A DNA stretch of 64,000 bases from Hypericibacter sp963696655 (GTDB lineage: Bacteria > Pseudomonadota > Alphaproteobacteria > Dongiales > Dongiaceae), in the NCBI GenBank assembly GCA_963696655.1, contig CAVOLB010000124.1:11491-75490 (forward strand), in the 5' to 3' direction. The translations under genes and the position numbers were made by a program. A model generated the notes under the pieces. The model was not told where the DNA came from, did no database searches, and saw only the letters and a program-made list of their open reading frames with translations. Below are positions 25,734 through 35,300 of this stretch, in pieces; positions within the stretch are counted from its first letter, which is position 1; every line of letters starts with the position of its first letter.

Positions 25734-27853
25734 GACCGCGCCTGCAGCCGGCGCGCCAGCGCCGTCGAGAGCGCGGCCACCGGCTCGCTCCAATCGCCCC
25801 GGCGGCTCTGCCGGAAGAGCCGCAAGGAGGACCACCAGATCGAATCCGGCCGATCGCGCTGCCAGCGCCATTCGGGGAGAAAGGGCAGCAGCACCCAGCA
25901 GGGCACGCCCAATGCACCGGCGAAATGCGCGGCGCTGTTGTCGATGGTGACGACGAGATCGAGCGCGGCGAGCTGTGCTGCGAACCCGTCCAGATCCTTC
26001 AACTGGTCGATGGACGGGTCCTCGAAGATCTCGACGCCGGTCCGTTCCTTGAGCGCCGCGATCGCCTCGCGGTGATCGCCATACTGGACCGAGACGAAAC
26101 GGACGCCCGGCGCCGACAGAAACGGCTCGAACTGCGCCAACTCGATGCCGCGTCCCTGCTGCTGATCGGCCTTGGTGAACCAGGCGATGCCGACATTGAA
26201 CCCCGTCTCGCGATAGCGGCTTTTCAAGGCCGCGACCCGCGCCGGGTCGGAAACGAGATAGGCGCCGCCCTTGCCGGCAAAGCTCGCCAGGTCGGGCCGC
26301 AGCCAGCGCGCCACCGTGCCGGCCGGTGCCTGCCTCACGATATCGGGCGCCGACAGACGCGGGTCGGGCAAGGGCTCCCGGCGCGCCACGATTTCGATCT
26401 TCGGCAGGGAACGGCGGAACAGGGGAACCAGCCGCGGATCGCATTCGAGCACGCAATCGACATCGCCCGACAGCTCGGGCAACAGGCTCGAGAACATGAC
26501 CTCGTCGCCTACACCCTGCTCGTTCCAGACCAGGAGACGGCCGGGCAGCGACCGGGCGCCATCCCACAGAGGCTGTGGCATCGGACGGTTGCGCCTCGGG
26601 GCCTCGGCCTTGCGCTTCCAGCGCCAGTCATATTCGAGCCAGCCTTCGGCGAACTGGCCGATCGAGAACAGCGAGCCGCCGAGATTGACATGGGCATCGA
26701 CATCGCCGGGTCGAAGCCTCAGCAGCGCTCGATAGCAGGCGATGGCATCGTCCATCTCGCCCATCGAGCGCAGCACGAACGCGGCGTCGGCGAGCGCATC
26801 CGGATCAGGCCGGAGATTGCGCATGGCGTCGCGCGCGGCCGCCAGGGCCTCGGCGTTCCGGTCGAGTGCCTGCAGCGAACGGGCGCGAATTCCGGCCACG
26901 CGCGGCTCTCCCGGATCGAGCACGAGGAGTCTTGCCGCCATCGCCAGCGCCGCCTCATGCCGCCCGAGGCCCTGGAGCACGCCGCTCGCGATCTGAAGCG
27001 CATGCGTATCTTGCGGCGCCATGGCGAGGGCCGCCTCGATCACCGGCAAGGCCTCCGTGTTCTTTTCCTGGTCATGCAGCGCCACCGCCAGATTGCGGCG
27101 CGCCATCACCGACCCCGGTTCGGCCTGGAGGGCCGCGCGATAGACCGTTTCGGCCTCGGCAAATCTGCCATCGTCGCGCAGCAGCGCACCCAGATTGGTC
27201 AGGACGGCGGCATCGTCCGGCTTGAGCGCCAAAGCCTGGCGATAGGCCGCCTGCGCTTCCGCCGGACGGCCCAGCGTCGTGAGCAACTCGGCGAGGTTGG
27301 CAGCGAGGTCGGCCTGACGAGGGTTGAGCGACAGCGCCGTCTGCCAGGATCGAACCGCAGCCTCGCCTTGGGCCGCCCGTTTTTGCGCCTGACCGAGACG
27401 GCGCAGCGCGCCGATGCGGTCGGGCGATTGCGCCGGGAGATGCGAGAGTGCCGCACCGAAGGCCTTCGCCGCTTCCTCATCCTGGCCGAGCGCCGATTGT
27501 GCCGAGCCCAGTCGCGACCAATCCGCAGCGCTGCGCGGCTCCAGCTTGAGGATCGCGCGATATTCGGGAATCGCCGCTTCGAACTGGCTCGAGGCCGCCA
27601 ACGCGTTCGCGTAATTGCGCCGGAATTCGGCGATCTTCGGCGCTCGCTGGGCGGCCTTCGCCAGCAAGGGCAAGGCTTCGTCGCGATTGCCGGCGGCGAA
27701 AGCGATCACGCCCAGCCCGTGAAGCGCCTGGGCATCGCCCGCATCCAGCGCCAGCACGGCCCGATAGAGACGCTGTGCCTCGGCGACGTTGCCGGACTGG
27801 TGGGCCTTCAGGGCCGCGTCGATCTGTTTGCGGGCCGGCGAACGCGGGTTCAT
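25730..27853 (-). CDS. TPR protein with C-terminal GT9-like domain (type II)
   Basis: A 707-residue protein starting at ATG 27853 (MNPRSPARK), which overlaps the previous stop as ATGA. Residues ~10-420 form about eleven TPR-like repeats, each with recurring (A)xxxxYRxALxLxPxxxxAxxNLG patterns. Residues ~425-700 are a GT-B domain of the second type of this cluster: LLVWNEQGVGDEVMFSSLLPEL, SVQYGDHREAI, DLDGFAAQLAALDLVVTIDNSAAHFAGALG and WWSSLRLFRQ. It closely resembles modules 2 and 3 of the giant neighbour and is followed by that gene with a 4-base overlap. A cytoplasmic glycosyltransferase role is likely from the fold; donor and acceptor are unknown. Confidence 0.82.
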   Translation of the reverse strand: MNPRSPARKQIDAALKAHQSGNVAEAQRLYRAVLALDAGDAQALHGLGVIAFAAGNRDEALPLLAKAAQRAPKIAEFRRNYANALAASSQFEAAIPEYRAILKLEPRSAADWSRLGSAQSALGQDEEAAKAFGAALSHLPAQSPDRIGALRRLGQAQKRAAQGEAAVRSWQTALSLNPRQADLAANLAELLTTLGRPAEAQAAYRQALALKPDDAAVLTNLGALLRDDGRFAEAETVYRAALQAEPGSVMARRNLAVALHDQEKNTEALPVIEAALAMAPQDTHALQIASGVLQGLGRHEAALAMAARLLVLDPGEPRVAGIRARSLQALDRNAEALAAARDAMRNLRPDPDALADAAFVLRSMGEMDDAIACYRALLRLRPGDVDAHVNLGGSLFSIGQFAEGWLEYDWRWKRKAEAPRRNRPMPQPLWDGARSLPGRLLVWNEQGVGDEVMFSSLLPELSGDVDCVLECDPRLVPLFRRSLPKIEIVARREPLPDPRLSAPDIVRQAPAGTVARWLRPDLASFAGKGGAYLVSDPARVAALKSRYRETGFNVGIAWFTKADQQQGRGIELAQFEPFLSAPGVRFVSVQYGDHREAIAALKERTGVEIFEDPSIDQLKDLDGFAAQLAALDLVVTIDNSAAHFAGALGVPCWVLLPFLPEWRWQRDRPDSIWWSSLRLFRQSRRGDWSEPVAALSTALARRLQARS

Positions 27854-29943
27854 CGCCACTCCCGCAGCCATTGGGCGATGGCGATATCGAGCTCGGCCAG
27901 CGGGTCGGCCCAAACTCCGAAATGACGCTGACGAAAGAGCCGCATCGAGGGATACCAGGGACTGTCCTGGCGCTCCAGGAGCCAGCGGAAATCGGGCACC
28001 GACGGCAACAAGAGGAAGGTCGGCCGCCCCATGGCGCCGGCGAGATGCGCGACCGAGGTGTCGACCGCGATCACGAGATCGAGCTGGGCGCAGAGCGCCG
28101 CGGTATCGGCGAAATCCTCGAGCGCGCCCGTCGCGTCGAAGATCCGCGCCGACAATCCTTGCGCCGCGATGGCCTCCGCGCCGCCGGCCTTCTGCAGGCT
28201 GACCCAGCCGGCATCGTGGCGACGGATCAGCGGGACGAGCGGCGCCAGCCCGATCGACCGGTTGCGATCGTTGGGATGACGCGGATTGCCCTGCCAGACG
28301 AGACCGATGCGCGGTCGCGGCAGCGCCTGCAGCCGCTCCGCCCAGGCCGCGGACAGCGTGGGCTCCGCGTGAAGATAGGGAACCGTGCCCGGAATCCGCT
28401 CGAGCGGGAAACGCAGCAGCGCCGGCAGGCTCAGCAGCGGCACCTGCAGATCGAAGGCGGGCGTGGGCGCGCCACGCGCGAAGCTATGCTCCGTGCCGGC
28501 AAGCCCCGACATGACGCGCGCCAGCTCCGGCTGGGTCTCGAACAGCAGCTTGCCGACGAGGCGCACCACGGGCGCCAGCAGACGGGCGAATTGCAGGGTG
28601 TCGCCAAGACCCTGCTCCGCATAGACCAGCAAGGTCGCTTCGGGACGCGGCTCGCCCTGCCAGCGGCGGGTCTCGTAGCGCCGCAGGCCACGGCGGAAAT
28701 CGCGCGTGTGCCAGCGCCATTCATATTCCGGCCAGCCTCGGGCGAAGTCGCCTTTCGCCAGCAATCCGACGCCGAGGCTCGAATGGGCATCGGCAAAGCC
28801 CGGCTTGAGCGCGATGGCGCGGCGGAAGCAGTCGATGGCGGCGTCGACCGCACCCAGCGTGCGCAACACCACGCCGGCATTGTTGAGCGCGTTGGCATCG
28901 TCATGGGCGGCCGCCTTCGCCGCTTCGGCCGCGACCAGCGCTTCCTCCCGGCGGTCGAGGGCCAGCAAGGCGAGCGCGCGAGCGCCGAGCGCGCCGCCAT
29001 CGCCCGGACTCATGACCAGCAGACGTTCCGCCGCCGCCAACGCCTCGGCCGGGCGCTGCAAGCCCTGATAGAGCACGCAGGCCACGCGCAGGGTTTCGCG
29101 CTCCTCGGCGCCGGCGAGGAGCGGCTGCAGCTCGCGCAGGGCGTCTTCGCCGCGATTGAGATCGTTCAGGACGATCGCGAGATTGCGCCTGGCGTCTTCT
29201 CCCGCGGGATCGACGGCGAGAGCGCTGCGGAAAGCGGCCTCGGCCTCTTCCAACCGGCCTTCGAGATGAAGGACCGCCCCCAGATTGACCTGGGCCCGCA
29301 CCAGACGGGGATCGATCGACAAGGCCTGCCGGTAGGCGGCTTCCGCCTCCGCGTTGCGGCCCAGTTCTTTGAGGGCATTGCCAAGATTGAAGGCGACGCC
29401 GGCATGGCCGGGCGCGCGTTCCAGCGCGGCGCGCCAGGTGGCGACCGCCGCTTCGGTCCGGCCGGCGCTGCGCTGGACCCGGCCCAGCCGGCGCAACAGC
29501 GCCGGGCCTTCTCCCGCCCCGGCCGGCAGCCGCGTCAGAGCGGTTTGATAAGCCGCGATCGCCTCGTCATGGCGATCGAGCTCGGCAAGGACGCTGCCGA
29601 GCCGCCCCCAGTCGGCGGCGGCACCGGGCTCGATCGCGAGCGCCGCCCGATATTCCCGGGCGGCGTCCGCGAACCGCTCGGCGACCGCGAGAGCCGCGGC
29701 ATGGTTGCGCCGAATGCCCGCATTGCCGGGGGCCAGCGTCGCAGCCCGCCCCAGCAAGGCGAGCGCTTCCGCCTTGCGGCCCTGCTCGAAGCGCAGCACG
29801 CCGAGACCCTGCAGCGCCGTGGCGTCGTCCGGATTCTGCGCCAGCGCCTCGCCATAGAGCCGCTCCGCCAGCGTGCGATCGCCGGCGATATAGGCGGCGA
29901 GCGCCGCGTTGGCCGGGTTCGTCGAGGTCCCCGTCTCGCTCAT
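27850..29943 (-). CDS. TPR protein with C-terminal GT9-like domain (type I)
   Basis: A 697-residue protein from ATG 29943 (MSETGTSTNPANAAL), overlapping the upstream stop as ATGA. TPR repeats fill residues ~10-400. The GT-B domain (~410-690) is of the first type: LLVYAEQGLGDTLQFARLL, IGLVWQGNPRHPNDRNRSI, SLQKAGGAEAIAA, FADTAALCAQLDLVIAVDTSVAHLAGAMG and DSPWYPSMRLFRQ. The HPNDRNRSI and VDTSVAHLAGA segments are the family's likely nucleotide-sugar site, by analogy with heptosyltransferases. Its arrangement (TPR first, transferase last) is the same as in FlmG-like flagellin glycosyltransferases of Caulobacter, although no flagellar gene is nearby. Confidence 0.82.
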   Translation of the reverse strand: MSETGTSTNPANAALAAYIAGDRTLAERLYGEALAQNPDDATALQGLGVLRFEQGRKAEALALLGRAATLAPGNAGIRRNHAAALAVAERFADAAREYRAALAIEPGAAADWGRLGSVLAELDRHDEAIAAYQTALTRLPAGAGEGPALLRRLGRVQRSAGRTEAAVATWRAALERAPGHAGVAFNLGNALKELGRNAEAEAAYRQALSIDPRLVRAQVNLGAVLHLEGRLEEAEAAFRSALAVDPAGEDARRNLAIVLNDLNRGEDALRELQPLLAGAEERETLRVACVLYQGLQRPAEALAAAERLLVMSPGDGGALGARALALLALDRREEALVAAEAAKAAAHDDANALNNAGVVLRTLGAVDAAIDCFRRAIALKPGFADAHSSLGVGLLAKGDFARGWPEYEWRWHTRDFRRGLRRYETRRWQGEPRPEATLLVYAEQGLGDTLQFARLLAPVVRLVGKLLFETQPELARVMSGLAGTEHSFARGAPTPAFDLQVPLLSLPALLRFPLERIPGTVPYLHAEPTLSAAWAERLQALPRPRIGLVWQGNPRHPNDRNRSIGLAPLVPLIRRHDAGWVSLQKAGGAEAIAAQGLSARIFDATGALEDFADTAALCAQLDLVIAVDTSVAHLAGAMGRPTFLLLPSVPDFRWLLERQDSPWYPSMRLFRQRHFGVWADPLAELDIAIAQWLREWR

Positions 29944-32348
29944 GCCCGGACCTCGACGGTCGACACGAGTTCGATCGCCTCCGGCGCGCGGCCCGCCAGA
30001 TAATGGCGCCACATGCGGCCATAGGCCTGCTCCAGATGGCGCCCGAAGCGTACCAGATCGAACAACGGCGCCCGCGCTGTCGCCTGCAGCAGTCGCCCCT
30101 TGACGACTTTCCGGAGAGAAGCATCGCGCGCCAGATCCAACACGATGCGCCGATAGCCTTCGAGATCCTCGGCAATCAGATCCGATGCGCCCGCCGCCGC
30201 CAGCAGGCTGGCGGAAATGCTGCTGGCGAAGTTGCGGCCGCGCAAAGTGACGACCGGAACGGCCATCGCGAGCGCCTCTTCCGCGAGCGCCGCATCGTTC
30301 GCGGGGAAGCTGTCGAGAACCAGATCGGCCAGCGCCAAGCGCTGGCCCCGCGCGGAGGGCGAGCGGGAGGCGGCGAAGCGCAGCCGATGCGACTCGATTC
30401 CGCGCTCGGCCGCCTGCCGTTTCAACTCCACCGCCATCAACGGCTCCGCAGCCGAAAACCACAATATGGCATTCGGCAGCGCGCCCAGAAGCTCGGTCCA
30501 GAGCCGGAACAGGGCAGGCTCGATCCGCTCGGGCGGATGCAGCGCCGCCAGGACCAGGCGATCCGGCGGCAAGCCTTCGCGTTCGCGGTCGGGCGTCTCT
30601 CCGATCGGTATTTCGCCGATGAGAATCGGGCGATGAACGTCGGGCAGCCGGCAGATCGCCTCGCTCCAATGCGCCGCCTGTTGCGGCGGCGCCACGATCG
30701 CATCGGCCAGGACGTAATCGATGAAATCGGCGCCGCTGGTTCCCGGGAAGCCGGGCCATGCGACCTGCAGCGACGCAGGCCTTCGCGCGGCGATCGCCAT
30801 GGCGGCATTGCCGGGCGTGGCATCGGACAGGACCAGGATGTCGATCGCCTCGTCGGCCAGGCGCTGCGCCGCCATGTCGGGCCGCAGCGCGCGCAGATCG
30901 ACGCTCCCCTCCGGCAACGTCGAAGAACCGTCCGCGCCGTCGCCATGGATGAAGAGGATCGGCTCGCTCCGCGACGAGTCGTGACGCCGGCAGAGATCGG
31001 CGATCAAGGGCAGATCGGAACTGCCGGCCGCCGCGAGATAGCCGATCCGCAAGGGACGATCGGTCTTGTGATCGACCGGCCGCCGTCGCAAGGCGGCCCC
31101 GCCGGGTTTGCCCGGAAAGGACAGCGAGGTGGTGCTCCAGGCTTGCGCGATCCGGCGCAGCCTGGGGCCGTCCGTCGAGGCCAGAAGAAATGCGCCTGGC
31201 GTCTGATCCGGCACGGTGCCGCCGGCCAGCGCCACGTCGGTGAGGCTGGCGACCTTTGCCGCCAGCGCTTCCGCCTCGCGCCAGCGACAGGCGCGTCGCA
31301 ACAACATCCACAACCCGCTCGCCGCGGCGCCATTGTCGGGATCGATCGCGAGCGCGCGGCGGCCGGCGGCGATCGCCTCTTCCGACCGTTCGAGAGCGCC
31401 GAGCACGGGCATCAAGCCCAGGAGCGCGGGAAGATCGGCCGGCGCCAGGGCCAGCGCGCGACGCAAGGCGGCCAAGGCCTGAATCGGTTTGCCATGGCGC
31501 TGATAAAGGCGCCCCAGACGCACCCAGGCCGGGACCTCGTTCTCGACGAGGGCCACGAGTTTCTCGCCGGCGCTGATCGCGGGCGCGAGCTTGCCCTGCA
31601 GCTCGAGCGCCTGCGTCAGGCTGCGCGCCGCGTCGACAAGCTTCGGATCGGCGGCAAGCGCCCGTTTGTAGAAGGCTTCGGCTTCCGGCAACCGCCCCTG
31701 CGCCAGGCAGACATGGCCGAGATTGCAGGCGGCCCCGGCGAATCCGGGACGCAGCCGCAAGGCCGCGCGATAGCTCGCCGCCGCTTCCTCGAGATGGCCC
31801 TGCTCGCGCAGCAGATTGCCGAGATTGAAATGAACCATGGGTCGGTCGGGCTCGATCGCCAGCGCGCGGCGATAGGCGGCAGCGGCCTCGTGAGTTTGCC
31901 CGACCCGGCGCAGCAGATGCGCCAATTGCCGTTCGGCCGCGGCGAGGCGGGGATCGAGACCGATCGCAAGCCCGTAGGCCGCGATCGCCTCGCGGTCGCG
32001 GCCGAGATCGCGCAGGGCGTTCCCATACTGGTAATGCGCCAGGGCGAGGCGCGGATCGCCCAGGATCGCCTCGCGAAAATGCAGCAGGGCGGCTTCCGGA
32101 CGGCCCGTCGCCGCCAGCGCATTGCCGAGATTGCAGCGCAGGATCGCATCGCGCGGGGCCAACAGCACGGCCTGCTCGAAGAACGCGACGGCCTCATGGC
32201 GGCGCCCGGTCTCGAAGCAGAGCATCCCCAGCTCGATCAGGGCGTCGAGATGGCGCGGCTCGGCCTGCACGGTCCGGCGCAGCTCCTGCTCGCGCCGCTC
32301 GCGCTCGACCGCTTCGAGCCTGTCGGCCTCCGTTTCCTCCAGCGTCAT
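29940..32348 (-). CDS. TPR protein with degenerate GT41 (SPINDLY-like) domain
   Basis: An 802-residue protein from ATG 32348 (MTLEETEADR), again joined to the previous stop as ATGA. TPR repeats cover residues ~20-370. From ~415 the chain aligns with the GT41 domains of its two upstream neighbours (LRIGYLAAAGSSD, FPGTSGADFIDYVLAD, FASSISASLLAAAG). Key positions are altered. The DLNGHT motif, containing the catalytic-region histidine, is LSDATPG (about residue 505). The lysine in NQGFKIEP is arginine in HPPERIEP (about 609). The NGHTTTSDALWAG UDP-binding motif is replaced by PANDAALAEEALAMA (about 685). It may be an inactive paralogue with a scaffolding or regulatory job. The frame is intact, so it is not decaying by nonsense mutation. 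Confidence 0.82.
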   Translation of the reverse strand: MTLEETEADRLEAVERERREQELRRTVQAEPRHLDALIELGMLCFETGRRHEAVAFFEQAVLLAPRDAILRCNLGNALAATGRPEAALLHFREAILGDPRLALAHYQYGNALRDLGRDREAIAAYGLAIGLDPRLAAAERQLAHLLRRVGQTHEAAAAYRRALAIEPDRPMVHFNLGNLLREQGHLEEAAASYRAALRLRPGFAGAACNLGHVCLAQGRLPEAEAFYKRALAADPKLVDAARSLTQALELQGKLAPAISAGEKLVALVENEVPAWVRLGRLYQRHGKPIQALAALRRALALAPADLPALLGLMPVLGALERSEEAIAAGRRALAIDPDNGAAASGLWMLLRRACRWREAEALAAKVASLTDVALAGGTVPDQTPGAFLLASTDGPRLRRIAQAWSTTSLSFPGKPGGAALRRRPVDHKTDRPLRIGYLAAAGSSDLPLIADLCRRHDSSRSEPILFIHGDGADGSSTLPEGSVDLRALRPDMAAQRLADEAIDILVLSDATPGNAAMAIAARRPASLQVAWPGFPGTSGADFIDYVLADAIVAPPQQAAHWSEAICRLPDVHRPILIGEIPIGETPDREREGLPPDRLVLAALHPPERIEPALFRLWTELLGALPNAILWFSAAEPLMAVELKRQAAERGIESHRLRFAASRSPSARGQRLALADLVLDSFPANDAALAEEALAMAVPVVTLRGRNFASSISASLLAAAGASDLIAEDLEGYRRIVLDLARDASLRKVVKGRLLQATARAPLFDLVRFGRHLEQAYGRMWRHYLAGRAPEAIELVSTVEVRA

Positions 32349-35300
32349 CCCGCCCCTCGTCTCGCGAAGGCGTTGGGTTCGCGCAGCGCCCGCGCGATGC
32401 GGCGGGCGACCTCGTCCCAATCGCCGGCCCTGGCCTGGCGGAACAGCCGCGCGGTCGGATACCAGGGGCTGTCCTCGCGATCGAGATACCAGCGCGGATC
32501 GCTCTCGGCCGGCAGCATGATCCAGACCGGCCGCGCCAGGGCGCCCGCCAGATGGGCGATGCCGGTGTCCACGGCGATCACCAGATCGAGCCCGTCGACG
32601 AGGCCGGCCGTATCCGCCAGATCGGCGAAGCGCTGCGGCGGCGCGCCCAGATCCCTGGCCGGATCGAGCAGCCGCCCGGCCAACCCGTTGCCGGTCAGCT
32701 CGTCATCCTTCATGTCCAGCTGCAGCGCGATCGCGCTTCCGGAAAGAGTCCGGATCAGATCCGCCAGCGGCCGCAAGGACATCGTGCGCCGGCGATCGTT
32801 CGGATATTTCGGATTGCCGCGCCAGGCGAATCCGACCAGCGGACGCGCCAGCCGCGCCGTTCTCTCCGCCCATCGCTCGCGGTCGACCGGCGTCGCCCGC
32901 AGATAGGGAACCTGCGCGGGGATGATCTCCATCGTGATCTTGAAGCGATGCGGCAGGCTCATGAGCGGAACCTGGAAATCGACCGGCGGCAGCTCCTGGC
33001 TGTTGCCGAACACCTGGCTGATCTCGGGCATGGATTGCACCAGACGCACGGCCGGCGGCTGAACCTCGGCCAGGACCGTGGCACCGGCTTCCGCGGCGTT
33101 GCGGGCATAGCGGATATATTGAAGCGTATCGCCCAACCCCTGCTCGCTCTGCAACAGCAGTCGTTTGCCGGCGATCGGCTCGCCCTGCCAGAAGGGCGCC
33201 ACGATCCGGCGCGCGCGGGTCAGGAACGAGGGCGACTGCCAGCGCCACTCATATTCGGCGTGGCCTTCCTCGAGCCGGCCCATCGTCATCAGCGCGAACG
33301 CCAGGCGGCGATGGGCGTCCGGGTTGTCGGGTTCGAGCTCGAGCGCATGGCGCGTGATCTCGAGCGATTCCTCGGCGCGGCCGAGACCCCGCACGACCAT
33401 GGCGAGGTTGGTGTGAAGCCCGACCAGCTTGGGATCCAACGCCAGGGCGGTGCGCAAGGCCTCTTCGGCCTCGACCAGCAGCTCGCACTCGCGCAGGGCC
33501 GTCGCCAGATTGTTCCAGATGAAGACCGGCTTCGGATCGACCGCCAGGGCCGCGCGATAGGCCGCGATCGCCTCCGGGAACCGAAGCTGCGCCGCCAGCG
33601 CCCGACCCAATTGAAAGAGCCCGTCGGAATCCTGCGGATCGCGGGCGAGCACCTCGCGCAGCTTGCGCTCGGCCCCGGCGCCATCTTCCAGGCCGATCAG
33701 GGCCCGCGCCCAGGCCAGGAGCAGGCCGCGGTCGCCCGGCGAATGCGTCAGCGCGGTTTCGGCGACCTTGGCCGCTTCGGCGAAACGCTCGCGCTCGACC
33801 AACAGGCCGACCAGATTGACCGAGGCGACGACCAGCGACGGATCGATCTCGAGCGCGCGCCGATAGCAGCGCAGAGCCCGCTCGATCGGCGGCGTCGCCT
33901 GATCCGCCACGCCGAGATTGATCCAGGCTTCCGCGAGATTGGGCCGCAACGCCACGACCTCGCGATAGCTTTCGGCCGCGGCCGCCGGGTCGCCGGCGGC
34001 CTGCTGCAGGGCGGCCAGATGGAGATGCGGATTGACGCGGGCCCCGTCCTGCGCGCGCACGGCGCGATAGAGCGCGGCCGCGGCCTCCGCCTCGCCCGAC
34101 ATCCGATGCGCCTCGGCCTCGGCGAAGAGGCGATCGGTCTCGGCCCGCTCTCCCTTCGGCGGCTCGACGATGCGGATCGCCGCCGGCGGCTTGCCGGCCG
34201 CATGACGCCGCCACAGGGCGCGATAGGCCCGCTCGAGATTGCGCAGGAAACGATCGGTGTCGAACAGCGGCGCCGTCGCGCGGTTCGCGGCGATCCTGGC
34301 CTTGAGCGCCGCCAGCGCCTCGCGATCGCCCGCGTAGCGCAGGGCCAGCGCCGCATAGTCCTCGCGCGTGCGCGCCACCAACTCCGGCAGGCCGATCGCG
34401 CGCAGCACGCTGGCCGAGACTCGGCTGGCATAATGCGTGCCCTCGAGAGCCACCACCGGCAGGCCCGCCCAGAGCGCATCGCTCGTCGTGGTGTGGCCGT
34501 TGTAGGTCCAGCAATCGAGCGCGATGTCGGCGAGCGACAGGCGCTTGAGATGCAGGGCCTTGTCGGGCCGGCTGGCGAAGACGAGGCGCTCCGGGGCGAC
34601 GCCGCGTTTCTCGGCCTCGGCGCGCAGATTGACCGGCATCTGCGGATTGCCCGAGGGCAGCCAGAGGACCGAGCCCGGCGAGGCCCGCAGGATCTGCATC
34701 CAGCAATCGAACAGAGCGGGCTCGATCTTGAAGCCCTGATTGAAGGAGCAGAACACCGGCACGCCCTCGGGCAGGCCCCATTGCGCGCGCGTGACCGGCT
34801 GCTCGGCGATCGCCTGGTGGTTGTCGTTCGGCTGGAACAGATTCGGCAGCCAGCAGAGCTGCTCGCTATAGTCGGCGGCCGCCTCGGGCGGCGTCACATT
34901 GATGTCGGTCAGGACATAGTCGATGAAGTCCGCGCCCGATGTCCCGGGATAGCCCAGCCACAGCGCCTGGAGCGGCGCGGGCTTGAAGGCGAGGATCTCG
35001 AGCCGCGCGGCGCCGGTATGGCCATTGAGATCGATCAGGATATCGATCTTGTCGGCGGCGATGCGTTCAGCCGCCTCGCGGAATCCCAGCGGCGTGATAT
35101 CCACCAGCCGATCGGCGGCCTTGGCGATGCGCTGGCGCCAGGGACTGCCGTCATCGACGCCGATCGCATAGGCGGTGACGTCGACCTGCCGGCGGTCATG
35201 GCGCTCGAACAGGCCGACGGTGAGCTGCGCCACCGGATGCTCGCCGAAATCGCTGGAGAGATAGCCGACGCGCAACCGTCGCTCGGGATCGAGATCCGGC

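Noticed and set aside
25734..26567. N-terminal extension of the giant protein to 2496 residues
   Set aside because: The extra residues are a frame-shifted shadow of the upstream TPR-GT gene; the ATGA-overlapping start at 25733 gives the TPR sequence directly.
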